Origin: Solirubrobacteraceae bacterium
GTDB lineage: Bacteria; Actinomycetota; Thermoleophilia; Solirubrobacterales; Solirubrobacteraceae
Assembly: GCA_030447505.1 (NCBI GenBank)
Contig: JAUJOT010000003.1
Coordinates: 372,001-436,000 of the forward strand
Direction: 5' to 3'
Length of the DNA stretch: 64,000 nucleotides
Every line of letters starts with the position of its first letter. Within the stretch, counting starts at the first letter, position 1. This document shows, in pieces, positions 50,680 to 58,339 of the stretch. Under the pieces are notes generated by a model, which saw only the letters and a list, made by a program, of their open reading frames with translations, made no database searches and was not told where the DNA came from. Position numbers and translations under genes: made by a program.

Positions 50680-51023
50680 TCGCGCGGGATTGTAGTCGCC
50701 GCCAGACAGCGCTCAGAAGCTCGCCGGCGACGCGCATCGGTTGCATCGCCGATGCCGCCGACCAGGCGCCTGAGGCGCCGGAGGCGCGTGCGCGGGCAGC
50801 TCGGCGTGCGACGCGAATCGACCGCCAGCGGCGGCTCGTCGGGGACCGCGGCCGGCGCGGGCGCCGAGCCGGACAGCATCCCGGAGACCGCCGCCGCAGC
50901 ATCGCAGCGGCCGCTTGCGAGCACGGCGCTGGCGAGCAGGCCGACGACGATCACGACGGGCACGAACACGAGGATGAGCAGCGCCCGAACGGAGCGCTGA
51001 CGCCCGCGCCTGACGCCCCTCAC
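50670..51023 (-). CDS. Hypothetical single-pass membrane or exported protein
   Basis: The 117-residue product has a basic N-terminus (MRGVRRGRQRSVRALLILVF) followed by a strong hydrophobic segment VPVVIVVGLLASAVLAS, then a Pro/Ala-rich and Arg-rich tail. The reading end overlaps the tRNA by ten bases, so the true C-terminus may be different or the frame may be spurious. No domain is recognised. Confidence 0.35.
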   Translation of the reverse strand: MRGVRRGRQRSVRALLILVFVPVVIVVGLLASAVLASGRCDAAAAVSGMLSGSAPAPAAVPDEPPLAVDSRRTPSCPRTRLRRLRRLVGGIGDATDARRRRASERCLAATTIPREGP

Positions 51024-51458
51024 GCGGCTCCGTCTCTCGGGACGTTCCTTCGCGCGACGCGACGGCCCAGCTCGTTGTCCGCGCCCATGCGGTCAACGTA
51101 CAGCAGGCGCGCTGTCCGAGACCACGCGACGGACGTCCCGCGAGGAGTCAAAACTTTCTTAACATAAGCTAAGAGCCGCTGCTAATACGGGCCTTTTCGG
51201 CGCCCGCGGCCCCTGTTGACGTCCTCGCGGCCGCTCGTCGCTGGACATTCCGGCCCGCGGTGTACTAGTGTCGCGCCCAGAACCGGCTGGGTCGGGGCAG
51301 AGGGAGACGTACCGGGACCCGGAATCGGAGTTATCAGGGAGCGCGCAACTGAGTCGTCGTGGCACTTTGCCGCGGCGCTTCAGGGCGTACGTACAACAGA
51401 GGGGAGCCACAGTGCTTATACGGCCAGGCGCCACGGCGCCGCATCGGTGGAGCGTTCC
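51024..51458 (+). promoter_or_regulatory. Upstream region of the eight-gene membrane operon
   Basis: No gene is supported. An AT-rich patch at about 51149-51173 (AAAACTTTCTTAACATAAGC) stands out in this GC-rich sequence and is a plausible promoter for the operon that begins at 51459. The exact -10 and -35 cannot be called with confidence. Confidence 0.4.
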
Positions 51459-52271
51459 GTGCCAGCGCTAAAGAGGAAGCCCAAGACCCCGCAGCAGCAG
51501 GCCTCGGCCGCCAGCGGCAGCGGGACGACAAGGCCCAGCGGCGCCTCCGGCGGCGTGCAGGGCGTCAACGTCATCATCCTGGTCCTGGTCGCCGCGTCGG
51601 TGACGATCGCAGCGGGTCTTCTCGCTGAGACCGTCAACACCGCTCGTGCGATCGACAAGAAGGCGAAGAGCATTCGCGACACCGGCGTCGGGATCAACGC
51701 GGCGACGGATTCGATCCAGCAGCTCGTCAAGACGAACGAGATAGCGTCGTCGATTCTCGAGACCGCGTCCCCGCTGGACGCCGTCCTCACGAAGATCGTC
51801 TCACGCGCGCGGTCGATCAACCGTGACGCGACCTCGATCGACAGCCTCGCGAGCACGATCCTCTCGACTGCGGGAACGATCAACACGAGCGCCACGACGA
51901 TCGGCGGCACCGCGACGGACATCAACAGCACCGCCGGCACGATCAATTCGACTGCGGGACAGATCGACACGATCGCGGGCGGGATCAACAGCGTCGCCGG
52001 CACGATCAACCGCACGGCGAGGAGCATCAACCGGACCGCCGGGACGGGTTCGGGCATCCAGGGCATCGCGCGGATCATCGACGGCGATGTCGCGACGATC
52101 GTTGATCGCCTGACCCGGACGCTGAGCATCGCCAGGAGCATCAAGTCGGATTCCGGCAACATCCTCGGCGATGCCATCGCCATCGAGGACACGGCGGCCT
52201 GCATCGACGTGAATGCCAACCTGGGCCGCCCCAGGGCTCCCAGGAGCGATTGCGAGGGGCTGACACCGTGA
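51459..52271 (+). CDS. Membrane-anchored heptad-repeat protein, gene 1 of the membrane operon
   Basis: The product is 270 residues. GTG 51459 follows GGAG with six-base spacing; an in-frame GTG at 51447 is an alternative. A basic, Gln/Ser-rich cytoplasmic leader of ~35 residues precedes one membrane segment (GVNVIILVLVAASVTIAAGL). The rest is almost wholly helical with a seven-residue period rich in Ile, Asn, Ser, Thr, Ala and Gly: TILSTAG, TINTSAT, TDINSTAG, TINSTAG, QIDTIAG, GINSVAG, TINRTA. Such polar heptads suggest a dynamic coiled coil like that of chemoreceptor or septum-associated proteins. Two Cys occur near the C-terminus (TAACIDVNANLG and SDCEG). No known family is recognised. Confidence 0.7.
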   Translation: MPALKRKPKTPQQQASAASGSGTTRPSGASGGVQGVNVIILVLVAASVTIAAGLLAETVNTARAIDKKAKSIRDTGVGINAATDSIQQLVKTNEIASSILETASPLDAVLTKIVSRARSINRDATSIDSLASTILSTAGTINTSATTIGGTATDINSTAGTINSTAGQIDTIAGGINSVAGTINRTARSINRTAGTGSGIQGIARIIDGDVATIVDRLTRTLSIARSIKSDSGNILGDAIAIEDTAACIDVNANLGRPRAPRSDCEGLTP

Positions 52272-52314
52272 GCCGCGTGACGAAGAGCAACGAGAACGCT
52301 TCGAGGAGGAACCC

Positions 52315-53058
52315 GTGCAACGTGGCGTAGCGACAGATCTCCGCTGGACCTGGATCTTCGGAACGATCCTGATCCTGGTCGTGGTCGTGGTCATCGGATT
52401 CCTTTCCGCTATCACGAGCGCGCTGAACTCAATCGACAAGGCGCTCGGCACGACCGACGCGACCCTGACGGACGTCGGCAGCGACGCTGATCCGCTGCCT
52501 GGCTTCATCCAGAAGATCAACGCCAACCTGACCGACATCGACAAGGCGCTCGAGCCCGTTCCGGGCCAGGGCGTGGCGATCCTCAACTCGCTGACCTCGA
52601 TCAACAGGTCGACGGGTCGCGTCAACGCCGCTCTCGGCAACACGTCGAGCTCGCTGTTGAACACGTCGAGCTCGCTCGTCGACACATCGGGCACGCTGAC
52701 GACGATCTCCGGCTCGCTGACCGACACGTCAGGTGGGCTCACGGGCACGACGGGTCGCCTGGGGACGATCCGCGGCAGCCTGCGCAGCATCTCTGGCGTC
52801 CTGGTCTCGATCGACGGCCGTGTCAGGACGATCAACCGGCAGCTCAGGCAGGCTCGGGCGGCTGAGAGCGCGGGCACCGCAGCGGTCATCCCGCTCGTCG
52901 AGAGCATCAACAGCGACGAGGCGCTCAACGGGATCCTCTCGGACACGAACAGGGTCGATGACGGCCTGTCCGATGCCGAGGATCATCTGACGAGCATCTG
53001 CAGGTCGAGCGCGATCCAGGCACTGGCCGCGCTAGCGAACAACGCGGGCCGGTGCTAG
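52315..53058 (+). CDS. Membrane-anchored coiled-coil protein, gene 2 of the membrane operon
   Basis: The 247-residue product starts at a GTG after GAGGAGGA. One membrane segment near the N-terminus (TWIFGTILILVVVVVIGFLS) is followed by a long Ser/Thr/Leu-rich helical region with repeats such as NTSSSLLNTSSSLVDTSG and TISGSLTDTSGGLTGTTG. A single Cys sits near the end (LTSICRSS) and another is the final residue. The architecture is the same as genes 1 and 3 but with a different repeat, so the three probably derive from one ancestor or assemble together. Confidence 0.7.
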   Translation: MQRGVATDLRWTWIFGTILILVVVVVIGFLSAITSALNSIDKALGTTDATLTDVGSDADPLPGFIQKINANLTDIDKALEPVPGQGVAILNSLTSINRSTGRVNAALGNTSSSLLNTSSSLVDTSGTLTTISGSLTDTSGGLTGTTGRLGTIRGSLRSISGVLVSIDGRVRTINRQLRQARAAESAGTAAVIPLVESINSDEALNGILSDTNRVDDGLSDAEDHLTSICRSSAIQALAALANNAGRC

Positions 53059-53064
53059 CCAGCG

Positions 53065-53901
53065 ATGTTGCGTGACATTCTCAGCGGAGCACGGGGCATG
53101 TCGCCCGTCGTGCTCGTGATCCTGATCGCGTGGGCGCTGCTCTCGGTGATGTTCCTCACCGGGACGCTGCTGGCCGCACGATCGATCGATCGCTCCGTGG
53201 CCGTCATCAAGCCAAACGTGGATGAAATCGGCACGGAGGCCGGCTTCATCGACCAGGCGCGGACGATCCAGAACACGTCGACGAAGATCAACCGGGCGGC
53301 TGCGCCGCTGTCGGGACGTCTCGCGACGACGCTCGAGATCGCCAGCAAGGGCATCGACCCGAAGCTGAAGCGGATCCTCGGCAAGGTTGGCCAGATCAAC
53401 TCGGTCGCCGACGAGATCAACGGGACCGTGCTGCAGATCGGCGGCACCGTCGATCAGATCTTCGGCAGCGCGAGCGCGATCAACAGCAGCGTGGGCTCGA
53501 TTGGCGGGAGTGTGCAGAGGATCCAGCGGTCGGCACAGGAGATCAACGGCAGCGCTCGGAGCATCCTCTCGAGCGGTAACTCGATCCTGACCCGCGTCAA
53601 CACCATCGATCGTGGCGTCAATACGATCGTTGGTGACCTGGCGACGCAGATCAACTCGACAGCGGAGGGGATCAAGCGGGACTCCCGCGGCATCGACGAA
53701 GAGGTCGGGCAGCAGGGTCGCGGTGGGCCGTTCCCCTCGACGATCGTCGGGCACGCCAACAGCATCGATTGCTCACCGGGCTTGACTGCCGGGGGTATCT
53801 TGTCTTCCGCGGGTATCGGCGGCGGTCTCGATGGCCTGCTGGGGCCGGTCCAGGACGCTCTGGGTGGCAACCGCATCGGTGGATCGGGGTGCATGAGGTA
53901 A
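53065..53901 (+). CDS. Membrane-anchored coiled-coil protein, gene 3 of the membrane operon
   Basis: The 278-residue product starts six bases after the previous stop. One N-terminal membrane helix (SPVVLVILIAWALLSVMFLT) is followed by helical sequence with (T/S)xI(N/D) heptads (KVGQINSVADEINGTVLQIG, GSASAINSSVGSIGGSVQRI and ILTRVNTIDRGVNTIVGDLA). A Gly-rich C-terminus (GGILSSAGIGGGLDGLLGPV) contains two Cys. The last base of its TAA stop is the first base of the next ATG. No domain name can be assigned. Confidence 0.7.
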   Translation: MLRDILSGARGMSPVVLVILIAWALLSVMFLTGTLLAARSIDRSVAVIKPNVDEIGTEAGFIDQARTIQNTSTKINRAAAPLSGRLATTLEIASKGIDPKLKRILGKVGQINSVADEINGTVLQIGGTVDQIFGSASAINSSVGSIGGSVQRIQRSAQEINGSARSILSSGNSILTRVNTIDRGVNTIVGDLATQINSTAEGIKRDSRGIDEEVGQQGRGGPFPSTIVGHANSIDCSPGLTAGGILSSAGIGGGLDGLLGPVQDALGGNRIGGSGCMR

Positions 53902-54158
53902 TGGGCGCTACGTACACCGATTGGTACATCGGCCTCGGCCTGTCGTTCTTCGTCATCGTGGTCGTCGTGATCATCGTGGCCATCATCCTCACGATGGCGG
54001 CCCGGATCGCAGACCAGGCGGCGGAGGCCGACGCAGGTGTCGACACCGTCAGGGCTCAGTCGGTGAGCCTCTCTGACGGCGTCGACAGGGTCAACGACTC
54101 GGCGGTCCGGATCCTTCACATGGCCCGGGCGCTGCGGAAGGTGGCGGTGGGCAAATGA
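53901..54158 (+). CDS. Small single-pass membrane protein, gene 4 of the membrane operon
   Basis: The 85-residue product has a Tyr/Trp-containing start (MGATYTDWYIGLGLSFFVIV) running into a long hydrophobic helix, VVVVIIVAIILTMAARIAD, and then a short amphipathic helix with RVNDSAVRILHMARALRKVA. The start shares one base with the previous stop (TAATG) and the stop shares four bases with the next start, so translation is coupled along the operon. Confidence 0.68.
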   Translation: MGATYTDWYIGLGLSFFVIVVVVIIVAIILTMAARIADQAAEADAGVDTVRAQSVSLSDGVDRVNDSAVRILHMARALRKVAVGK

Positions 54159-54466
54159 ACGACGTCTTGGTCCTCGCAGCAGCTGACACACATGCGGTGT
54201 GGCAGATCACACTCGGGATGGGCGCAGTCGTGCTCGTCGTCGTGATCATCCTCATGATGCTCCTGTTGAGCCTCGTGAAGGACATCCAGGCGAGCGTCGC
54301 GAGCCTGCTGGAGACAACAGGCATCGTGGCCTCGCAGACGGCGAACATCCCGAAGCTCGCCGCCACGCCGCCCGTCCTGAACCTGATCATCGAAGAGGCG
54401 ATCATCCAGGACGGCTACATGAACGCACTCACCGACGGTTACACCGCGGCAGGAGAGACCGTATGA
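54155..54466 (+). CDS. Small single-pass membrane protein, gene 5 of the membrane operon
   Basis: The 103-residue product has one strong membrane segment (GAVVLVVVIILMMLLLSLVK) followed by an amphipathic helix (DIQASVASLLETTGIVASQT) and an acidic segment (LNLIIEEAIIQDGYMNALTD). The N-terminal ~20 residues would be outside or at the interface. It overlaps both neighbours by ATGA. Confidence 0.68.
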   Translation: MNDVLVLAAADTHAVWQITLGMGAVVLVVVIILMMLLLSLVKDIQASVASLLETTGIVASQTANIPKLAATPPVLNLIIEEAIIQDGYMNALTDGYTAAGETV

Positions 54467-54741
54467 GTACTGAGCTCATGATCATCCTGAGCATGGTCGA
54501 GCCGGCGTTGCTGGTCGTCATCCTCGCCGTCGCGCTGACGATGGTCGCCAGGCGCCTGGAGACCATCTCCGAGGGCCTTGGCACCCTTGGTGGCGCCCTG
54601 GCGACGGTGGAGTCCCAGCACCTGCGGCCGTTGTTCAAGCTCCTGGCGGACGTCAACGGGCCGCTGAAGATCATCGTCGACACGCTGCCGGTGATCGCGG
54701 GCAAGGCCCGTCTCGTCGTCCGCAAGGCACAGGGGGGCTGA
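54463..54741 (+). CDS. Small single-pass membrane protein, gene 6 of the membrane operon
   Basis: The 92-residue product has an N-terminal membrane helix MIILSMVEPALLVVILAVAL, then a helical tail (RLETISEGLGTLGGALATVE, then HLRPLFKLLADVNGPLKIIV) ending in a basic KARLVVRKAQGG. It is coupled to the previous gene by ATGA and is followed after three bases by the next ATG. Confidence 0.68.
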   Translation: MSTELMIILSMVEPALLVVILAVALTMVARRLETISEGLGTLGGALATVESQHLRPLFKLLADVNGPLKIIVDTLPVIAGKARLVVRKAQGG

Positions 54742-54744
54742 TCG

Positions 54745-55005
54745 ATGGCTGATGCAGCGCTCTGGATCATGGTCGTCGTCCTGGCCGTCGTGATCCTCCT
54801 ACTGTTGCAGCTGCTCAAGCGGGTGTTGCAGGCCGCGACGAGCATTCCGGCCAAGATCGACGCCATCGCCGGCGTGGCTGCGGCCGCGTCCAAGGATCTC
54901 GACGCGGTGGCGGTCCTGCTCACCACGCAGGGCTACATCCAGTCGATCCGGGCATCCGTCCTCGACTACGGCGGCTCGCTCGACGCTGCCCTTCCCGACT
55001 ACTAG
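54745..55005 (+). CDS. Small single-pass membrane protein, gene 7 of the membrane operon
   Basis: The 86-residue product has the membrane helix ALWIMVVVLAVVILLLLQLL, then the amphipathic KRVLQAATSIPAKIDAIAG and AAAASKDLDAVAVLLTTQGY. Its shape is the same as genes 4-6: short N-terminus outside, one helix, then an amphipathic helix that could lie on the membrane or pair with the others. Confidence 0.68.
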   Translation: MADAALWIMVVVLAVVILLLLQLLKRVLQAATSIPAKIDAIAGVAAAASKDLDAVAVLLTTQGYIQSIRASVLDYGGSLDAALPDY

Positions 55006-55014
55006 GGGGCCCCT

Positions 55015-55677
55015 GTGGAGATTCAGGTAGCCATCATCATCCTGCTGGTCGCCGTGATCATCGCCGAGCTGGCGATCTTCCTCATCGCGACGATCATGCA
55101 GCTGTTCAAGATCAACGCCGGGTTGAGCGTCGTGCTCCCCCTGGTGGGTCAGATCGTCGCCAAGACGGGCCCTGTCAACCCCGTCGTGGACGACATCAAC
55201 GCAAACCTCGTCGTGACGCGCGACGCGCTCGAGAACCTCATGCTGAAGAAGGCCGGGCCGGACTCAGCAGGTCTCGTCGAGTCGCTCTTCCCCGGCGAGG
55301 GCGCGAAGTTCCTGCGTCGCGTCGGCCGCACGGGGAAGGTCGTCAACGTCGGCACGGTGTACACGCGCGGCGTCGGCATCCTCGCCGGATTGGGTCGCGG
55401 CGCGCCGATCGGCGCCGCGCACATCAAGGGCGCAGCCGTCCGCGACCCGAAGTACTCCACGACGGAGGTCGCGAAGCTCTACCCGGCTCCGCCCGATCGT
55501 CGTGATCCGACGCGGAACATCCCGAAGGCGCCGGTCATCGGCAAGGATCCCGTGCACAGCCCGTACGAGGCCGCGCTGACGCCCGGCACGCGTACGCGCG
55601 ACGCGCAGGGACGCAAGATCGAGACGCCGCCGCCGTCGGCGCCGCCGGCGCCGGGCTCTCGGCCCTGGGAGCGCTGA
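55015..55677 (+). CDS. Single-pass membrane protein with a disordered tail, last gene of the membrane operon
   Basis: The 220-residue product starts at a GTG. A long N-terminal hydrophobic region (VAIIILLVAVIIAELAIFLI, then ATIMQLF) is followed by a helical part (NANLVVTRDALENLMLKKAG), a Gly/Ala region, and a Pro-rich tail ending PPPSAPPAPGSRPWER. The tail looks disordered and could bind a partner. It is followed nine bases later by a perfect terminator, so it ends the unit. No domain is recognised. Confidence 0.68.
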   Translation: MEIQVAIIILLVAVIIAELAIFLIATIMQLFKINAGLSVVLPLVGQIVAKTGPVNPVVDDINANLVVTRDALENLMLKKAGPDSAGLVESLFPGEGAKFLRRVGRTGKVVNVGTVYTRGVGILAGLGRGAPIGAAHIKGAAVRDPKYSTTEVAKLYPAPPDRRDPTRNIPKAPVIGKDPVHSPYEAALTPGTRTRDAQGRKIETPPPSAPPAPGSRPWER

Positions 55678-55685
55678 CCACTGAC

Positions 55686-55716
55686 AAAGAGTCCGGCTTC
55701 GGCCGGACTCTTTTTT
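55686..55716 (+). terminator. Rho-independent terminator of the membrane operon
   Basis: A perfect 12-bp stem (AAAGAGTCCGGC with GCCGGACTCTTT) closes a TTCG tetraloop, and the T-run continues to 55716. It lies nine bases after the last stop of the operon. Confidence 0.95.
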
Positions 55717-55730
55717 CAGGCTGGGGGAAC

Positions 55731-56339
55731 GTGGACCGAAAGTGGCTCCTCGGCGGCGTCGCGGCGTTCTTGGCCGTCGCCGCTGTGCTCGCGCTCGTCG
55801 TCGGCGGTCTCGTAGGCAGGAGCATCGTTCCGTCGCCGGCGGAACCCGAGGCACCGCCGCCCCCCGCGGCTCAGCAGCCGCCCGCGACGGTACGCTTCAC
55901 CGACACGCTGACCGATGTCTCGATCGCCTACCCGAGGACGTGGGAGCGGCGAATCGCACGGGACCAGCGGGTGCGGATCGTCGCCTCGTCGCCGGACGCC
56001 TCCGCGGCGGTGAGCGTGAGCGTTCGCCCGACCGATCTCGAGACCGTCACGGCTGCCACGCTTCCGATCGTCCGGCCGCTGACGGACGAGCTGCTGCGCC
56101 AGGACGACCGCATCCGCGCGATTCCCGAGCCCGTCGCTGTGAGCGTCGACGGTCTTCCCGGCTACCGGTACGGGTACAGGTACCGGCGGGAGGACGGCGG
56201 TGAGGGCGCTCACATCCACTACTTCCTCTTCCGCGGCGATCAGCTGATCCAGATCGTCCTGCAGGCGGAGCCGGCAGCGAGGCTGCCCGCGCTGCGGCCG
56301 ACGTTCGAGAAGATCGCTCGCTCGTTCGAGGTGCGGTGA
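55731..56339 (+). CDS. Membrane-anchored PsbP/Mog1-like protein
   Basis: The 202-residue product starts at a GTG after GGGGGAAC. One N-terminal membrane helix (WLLGGVAAFLAVAAVLALVV) is followed by a Pro-rich linker and an extracellular beta domain: TLTDVSIAYPRTWERRIARD, VRIVASSPDASAAVSVSVRP, GYRYGYRYRR, HIHYFLFRGDQLIQIVLQAE, then FEKIARSFEVR. The order (a ysi.yP..W, .......ai.v...., .......F..i..SF) fits PsbP/Mog1-fold lipoprotein-like domains. Its start is beyond the terminator of the membrane operon, so it is a separate unit. Confidence 0.65.
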   Translation: MDRKWLLGGVAAFLAVAAVLALVVGGLVGRSIVPSPAEPEAPPPPAAQQPPATVRFTDTLTDVSIAYPRTWERRIARDQRVRIVASSPDASAAVSVSVRPTDLETVTAATLPIVRPLTDELLRQDDRIRAIPEPVAVSVDGLPGYRYGYRYRREDGGEGAHIHYFLFRGDQLIQIVLQAEPAARLPALRPTFEKIARSFEVR

Positions 56340-56382
56340 ACAGCGCCGGCGCAGCGTGCCGGCGCGGCAGCGACGGGGAGCG

Positions 56383-57384
56383 TCAACCGCCGATCTGCGA
56401 CATCGTTCGCTGGGGCTGGCGGTAGCCCGGCTCGTTGACCCGATGCTTGAGCTCCTTGCGCCACACCGCGTCGCGGATCGTCTCGCGCAGCTCGTCGTCG
56501 GACGCGCCCGCGCGCATCGGTGTGCGCAGGTCCGTCTCATGGAGGCTGAACAGGCAGGTGCGAAGCTTGCCCTCGGCCGTCACGCGGATGCGGTCGCAAT
56601 CACCGCAGAACGGCTCTGAGAGCGGATTGATGAAGCCGATCTTGCCCTTGCCGTCGGTGAACCTGTACACGCGAGCGGTCGCGCTGGGCTCGCGCGGCAC
56701 CGCCTCGAGTGGATAGACCGCGTGGATTGCGGCGCGAATCTCGTCGCCGGTGAGCACCAGGCTCGGGTCCCAGGCGTGGTCGGCGTCCAGCGGCATGAAC
56801 TCGATGAAGCGCACCTCGTACGGGTGCGATCGCGCGAACTCCGCCATCGGCAGGATCTCGGTCTCCGTGAAGCCGCGCATCCCGACCGCGTTGATCTTGA
56901 TCGGATGCGCCTCCGGGAAGCCGGCGAGCACCTCGAGACCGCGCAGCACGCGGGGCAGTGCGTCGCGCCGGGTCATCTCGAAGAAGCGGTCGCGCTGCAG
57001 CGAGTCCACGGAGACGTTGAAGCGGTTGATGCCGGCCTCGACGAGCGCCGCCGCGTCGCGCTCGAGCAGAAAGCCGTTCGTCGTGACGCTGAGGTCGCGG
57101 ACGCCCGGCACGGCGGCGAGCAGCGCGGCGAGGCGCGGGAACTCGCGGCGCACGAGCGGCTCGCCGCCCGTCAGGCGCACGTCATGCACGCCCATCGACG
57201 CCAGCAGGCCGACGAGCCGCTCGAGCTCCTCGAAGCTCAGGACCTCGTCGCGCTCGAGCCACGGCAGGCCCTCGGCGGGCATGCAGTACTGGCAGCGGAA
57301 GTTGCAGCGGTCGGTGACCGAGATCCGCACGTCGCGGATCAGCCGGCTGTGTCCGTCGCGCAGCGGCTCAATCTTGCTCATCAC
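56383..57384 (-). CDS. moaA: GTP 3',8-cyclase MoaA
   Basis: The product is 333 residues from ATG 57384 or 57381. It is a radical-SAM enzyme that converts GTP to 3',8-cyclo-GTP in molybdenum cofactor synthesis. The N-terminal cluster motif is CNFRCQYC in DVRISVTDRCNFRCQYCMPA. The SAM-binding GGEPLVRREFPRL and SVTTNGFLL follow. The C-terminal cluster motif is FCGDCDRIRVTAEGKLRTCL, and the chain ends in the Gly-Gly (MSQIGG) required for activity. The start overlaps the end of moaC by 17 bases. The pathway supplies the cofactor used by the CO dehydrogenase to the right. Confidence 0.97.
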   Translation of the reverse strand: MMSKIEPLRDGHSRLIRDVRISVTDRCNFRCQYCMPAEGLPWLERDEVLSFEELERLVGLLASMGVHDVRLTGGEPLVRREFPRLAALLAAVPGVRDLSVTTNGFLLERDAAALVEAGINRFNVSVDSLQRDRFFEMTRRDALPRVLRGLEVLAGFPEAHPIKINAVGMRGFTETEILPMAEFARSHPYEVRFIEFMPLDADHAWDPSLVLTGDEIRAAIHAVYPLEAVPREPSATARVYRFTDGKGKIGFINPLSEPFCGDCDRIRVTAEGKLRTCLFSLHETDLRTPMRAGASDDELRETIRDAVWRKELKHRVNEPGYRQPQRTMSQIGG

Positions 57385-57859
57385 GCCTCCATGTACCCGA
57401 TCGCCCGCCGGACTTGCTCAGCAGCTCCACGCGCTCGACCACGACGCCGCGCTCGATGCCCTTCACCATGTCGTAGACGCACAATGCGCCTGCGGCGCAT
57501 CCGACCATCGCCTCCATCTCGACTCCCGTGCGGGCGTATACGCGCGCGGTCGTCGTGACGATCACCGTCCCCGCCTCGCGATCGACGTCGATGTCGACGT
57601 CGACGGAGTTCAGCGGCAGCGTGTGCGCAAGCGGGATCCATTCGTCGGTCCGCTTGGCGGCCTGGATCGCCGCCAGGCGCGCGGTCCCGATGACGTCGCC
57701 CTTCGGCGCGTCGCCGGCGATGACGGCAGCCGCCGTCGTGGGCGACATGCGGATCACGGCGCGGGCGCTCGCCACGCGATCGGTCTCGGGCTTGGCGCCC
57801 ACGTCGACCATCCGTGCTCGCCCCTCGGCGTCCAGGTGGGTCAGAAGTTCGCTGCTCAT
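57368..57859 (-). CDS. moaC: Cyclic pyranopterin monophosphate synthase MoaC
   Basis: The product is 163 residues from ATG 57859 (MSSELLTHLDAEGRARMVDV); an in-frame GTG at 57886 would add nine. MoaC completes the conversion of MoaA's product to cyclic pyranopterin monophosphate. Motifs are ARMVDVGAKPETDRVASARA, PKGDVIGTARLAAIQAAKRT, WIPLAHTLPLNSVDVDID, and VYARTGVEMEAMVGCAAGAL with the catalytic region, ending VVVERVELLSKSGGRSGTW. It precedes moaA in a two-gene operon. Confidence 0.96.
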   Translation of the reverse strand: MSSELLTHLDAEGRARMVDVGAKPETDRVASARAVIRMSPTTAAAVIAGDAPKGDVIGTARLAAIQAAKRTDEWIPLAHTLPLNSVDVDIDVDREAGTVIVTTTARVYARTGVEMEAMVGCAAGALCVYDMVKGIERGVVVERVELLSKSGGRSGTWRRDEQD

Positions 57860-58064
57860 AGAGTCTCGACTGCGGGCATTTGACACGCTCCCGAAGTGCC
57901 AACCGTAGCGAACGGGCTTGCGTCGGCCCGTCCACGCAGCCGTCCCGAGCGGCCGGAAGGCAGTCCGGCGAGCGGCGACGCGCCGGGATATAGCGCGCGA
58001 TCACGATTGCTACGTTACGAATGCGGCGATAACCCGAGGGAGCAACGCAAGAGGAGAGCGACCC

Positions 58065-58283
58065 ATGCCCGAGATGGCCGAGACCCCCGAGAAGAGCGAC
58101 AGCACGGAAACACTGATGTGCCTCTTCCCGGGATGTGAGAACCCGGCGGTTCCGCCGCCCAACAAGACGGACAACCCGAAGCGTCAGGGTCCGCCCCCGC
58201 GCTTCTGCGAGCTCGAGCAGCACAACGCCGCCTCGGCGTACCAGGAGCGCCAGCGCCTGGAGAACGAGGCGTCGGCAGACTGA
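58065..58283 (+). CDS. Small Cys-containing hypothetical protein
   Basis: The product is 72 residues. ATG 58065 follows GAGGAGAG. The core MCLFPGCENPAVPPPNKTDN and GPPPRFCELEQHNAASAYQE has a C-x4-C...C-x4-H spacing that could bind zinc. A similar phrase is found in the N-terminal zinc-ribbon of some actinobacterial DNA-binding proteins (RFC....HN...A...RQRL). Here it stands alone. It lies between moaC and the LysR gene, on the opposite strand to both. Confidence 0.6.
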   Translation: MPEMAETPEKSDSTETLMCLFPGCENPAVPPPNKTDNPKRQGPPPRFCELEQHNAASAYQERQRLENEASAD

Positions 58284-58339
58284 GCCGCCGCCGCGCGACG
58301 AAGGCGTCGGCAGACTGAGCGCCCGTCGCGGGCGCCGCA

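Noticed and set aside
51700-52080. The periodic DNA in the first membrane-operon gene as a CRISPR array or minisatellite
   Set aside because: Units are 21 bp, imperfect and in frame, with no spacers; they encode heptad repeats.
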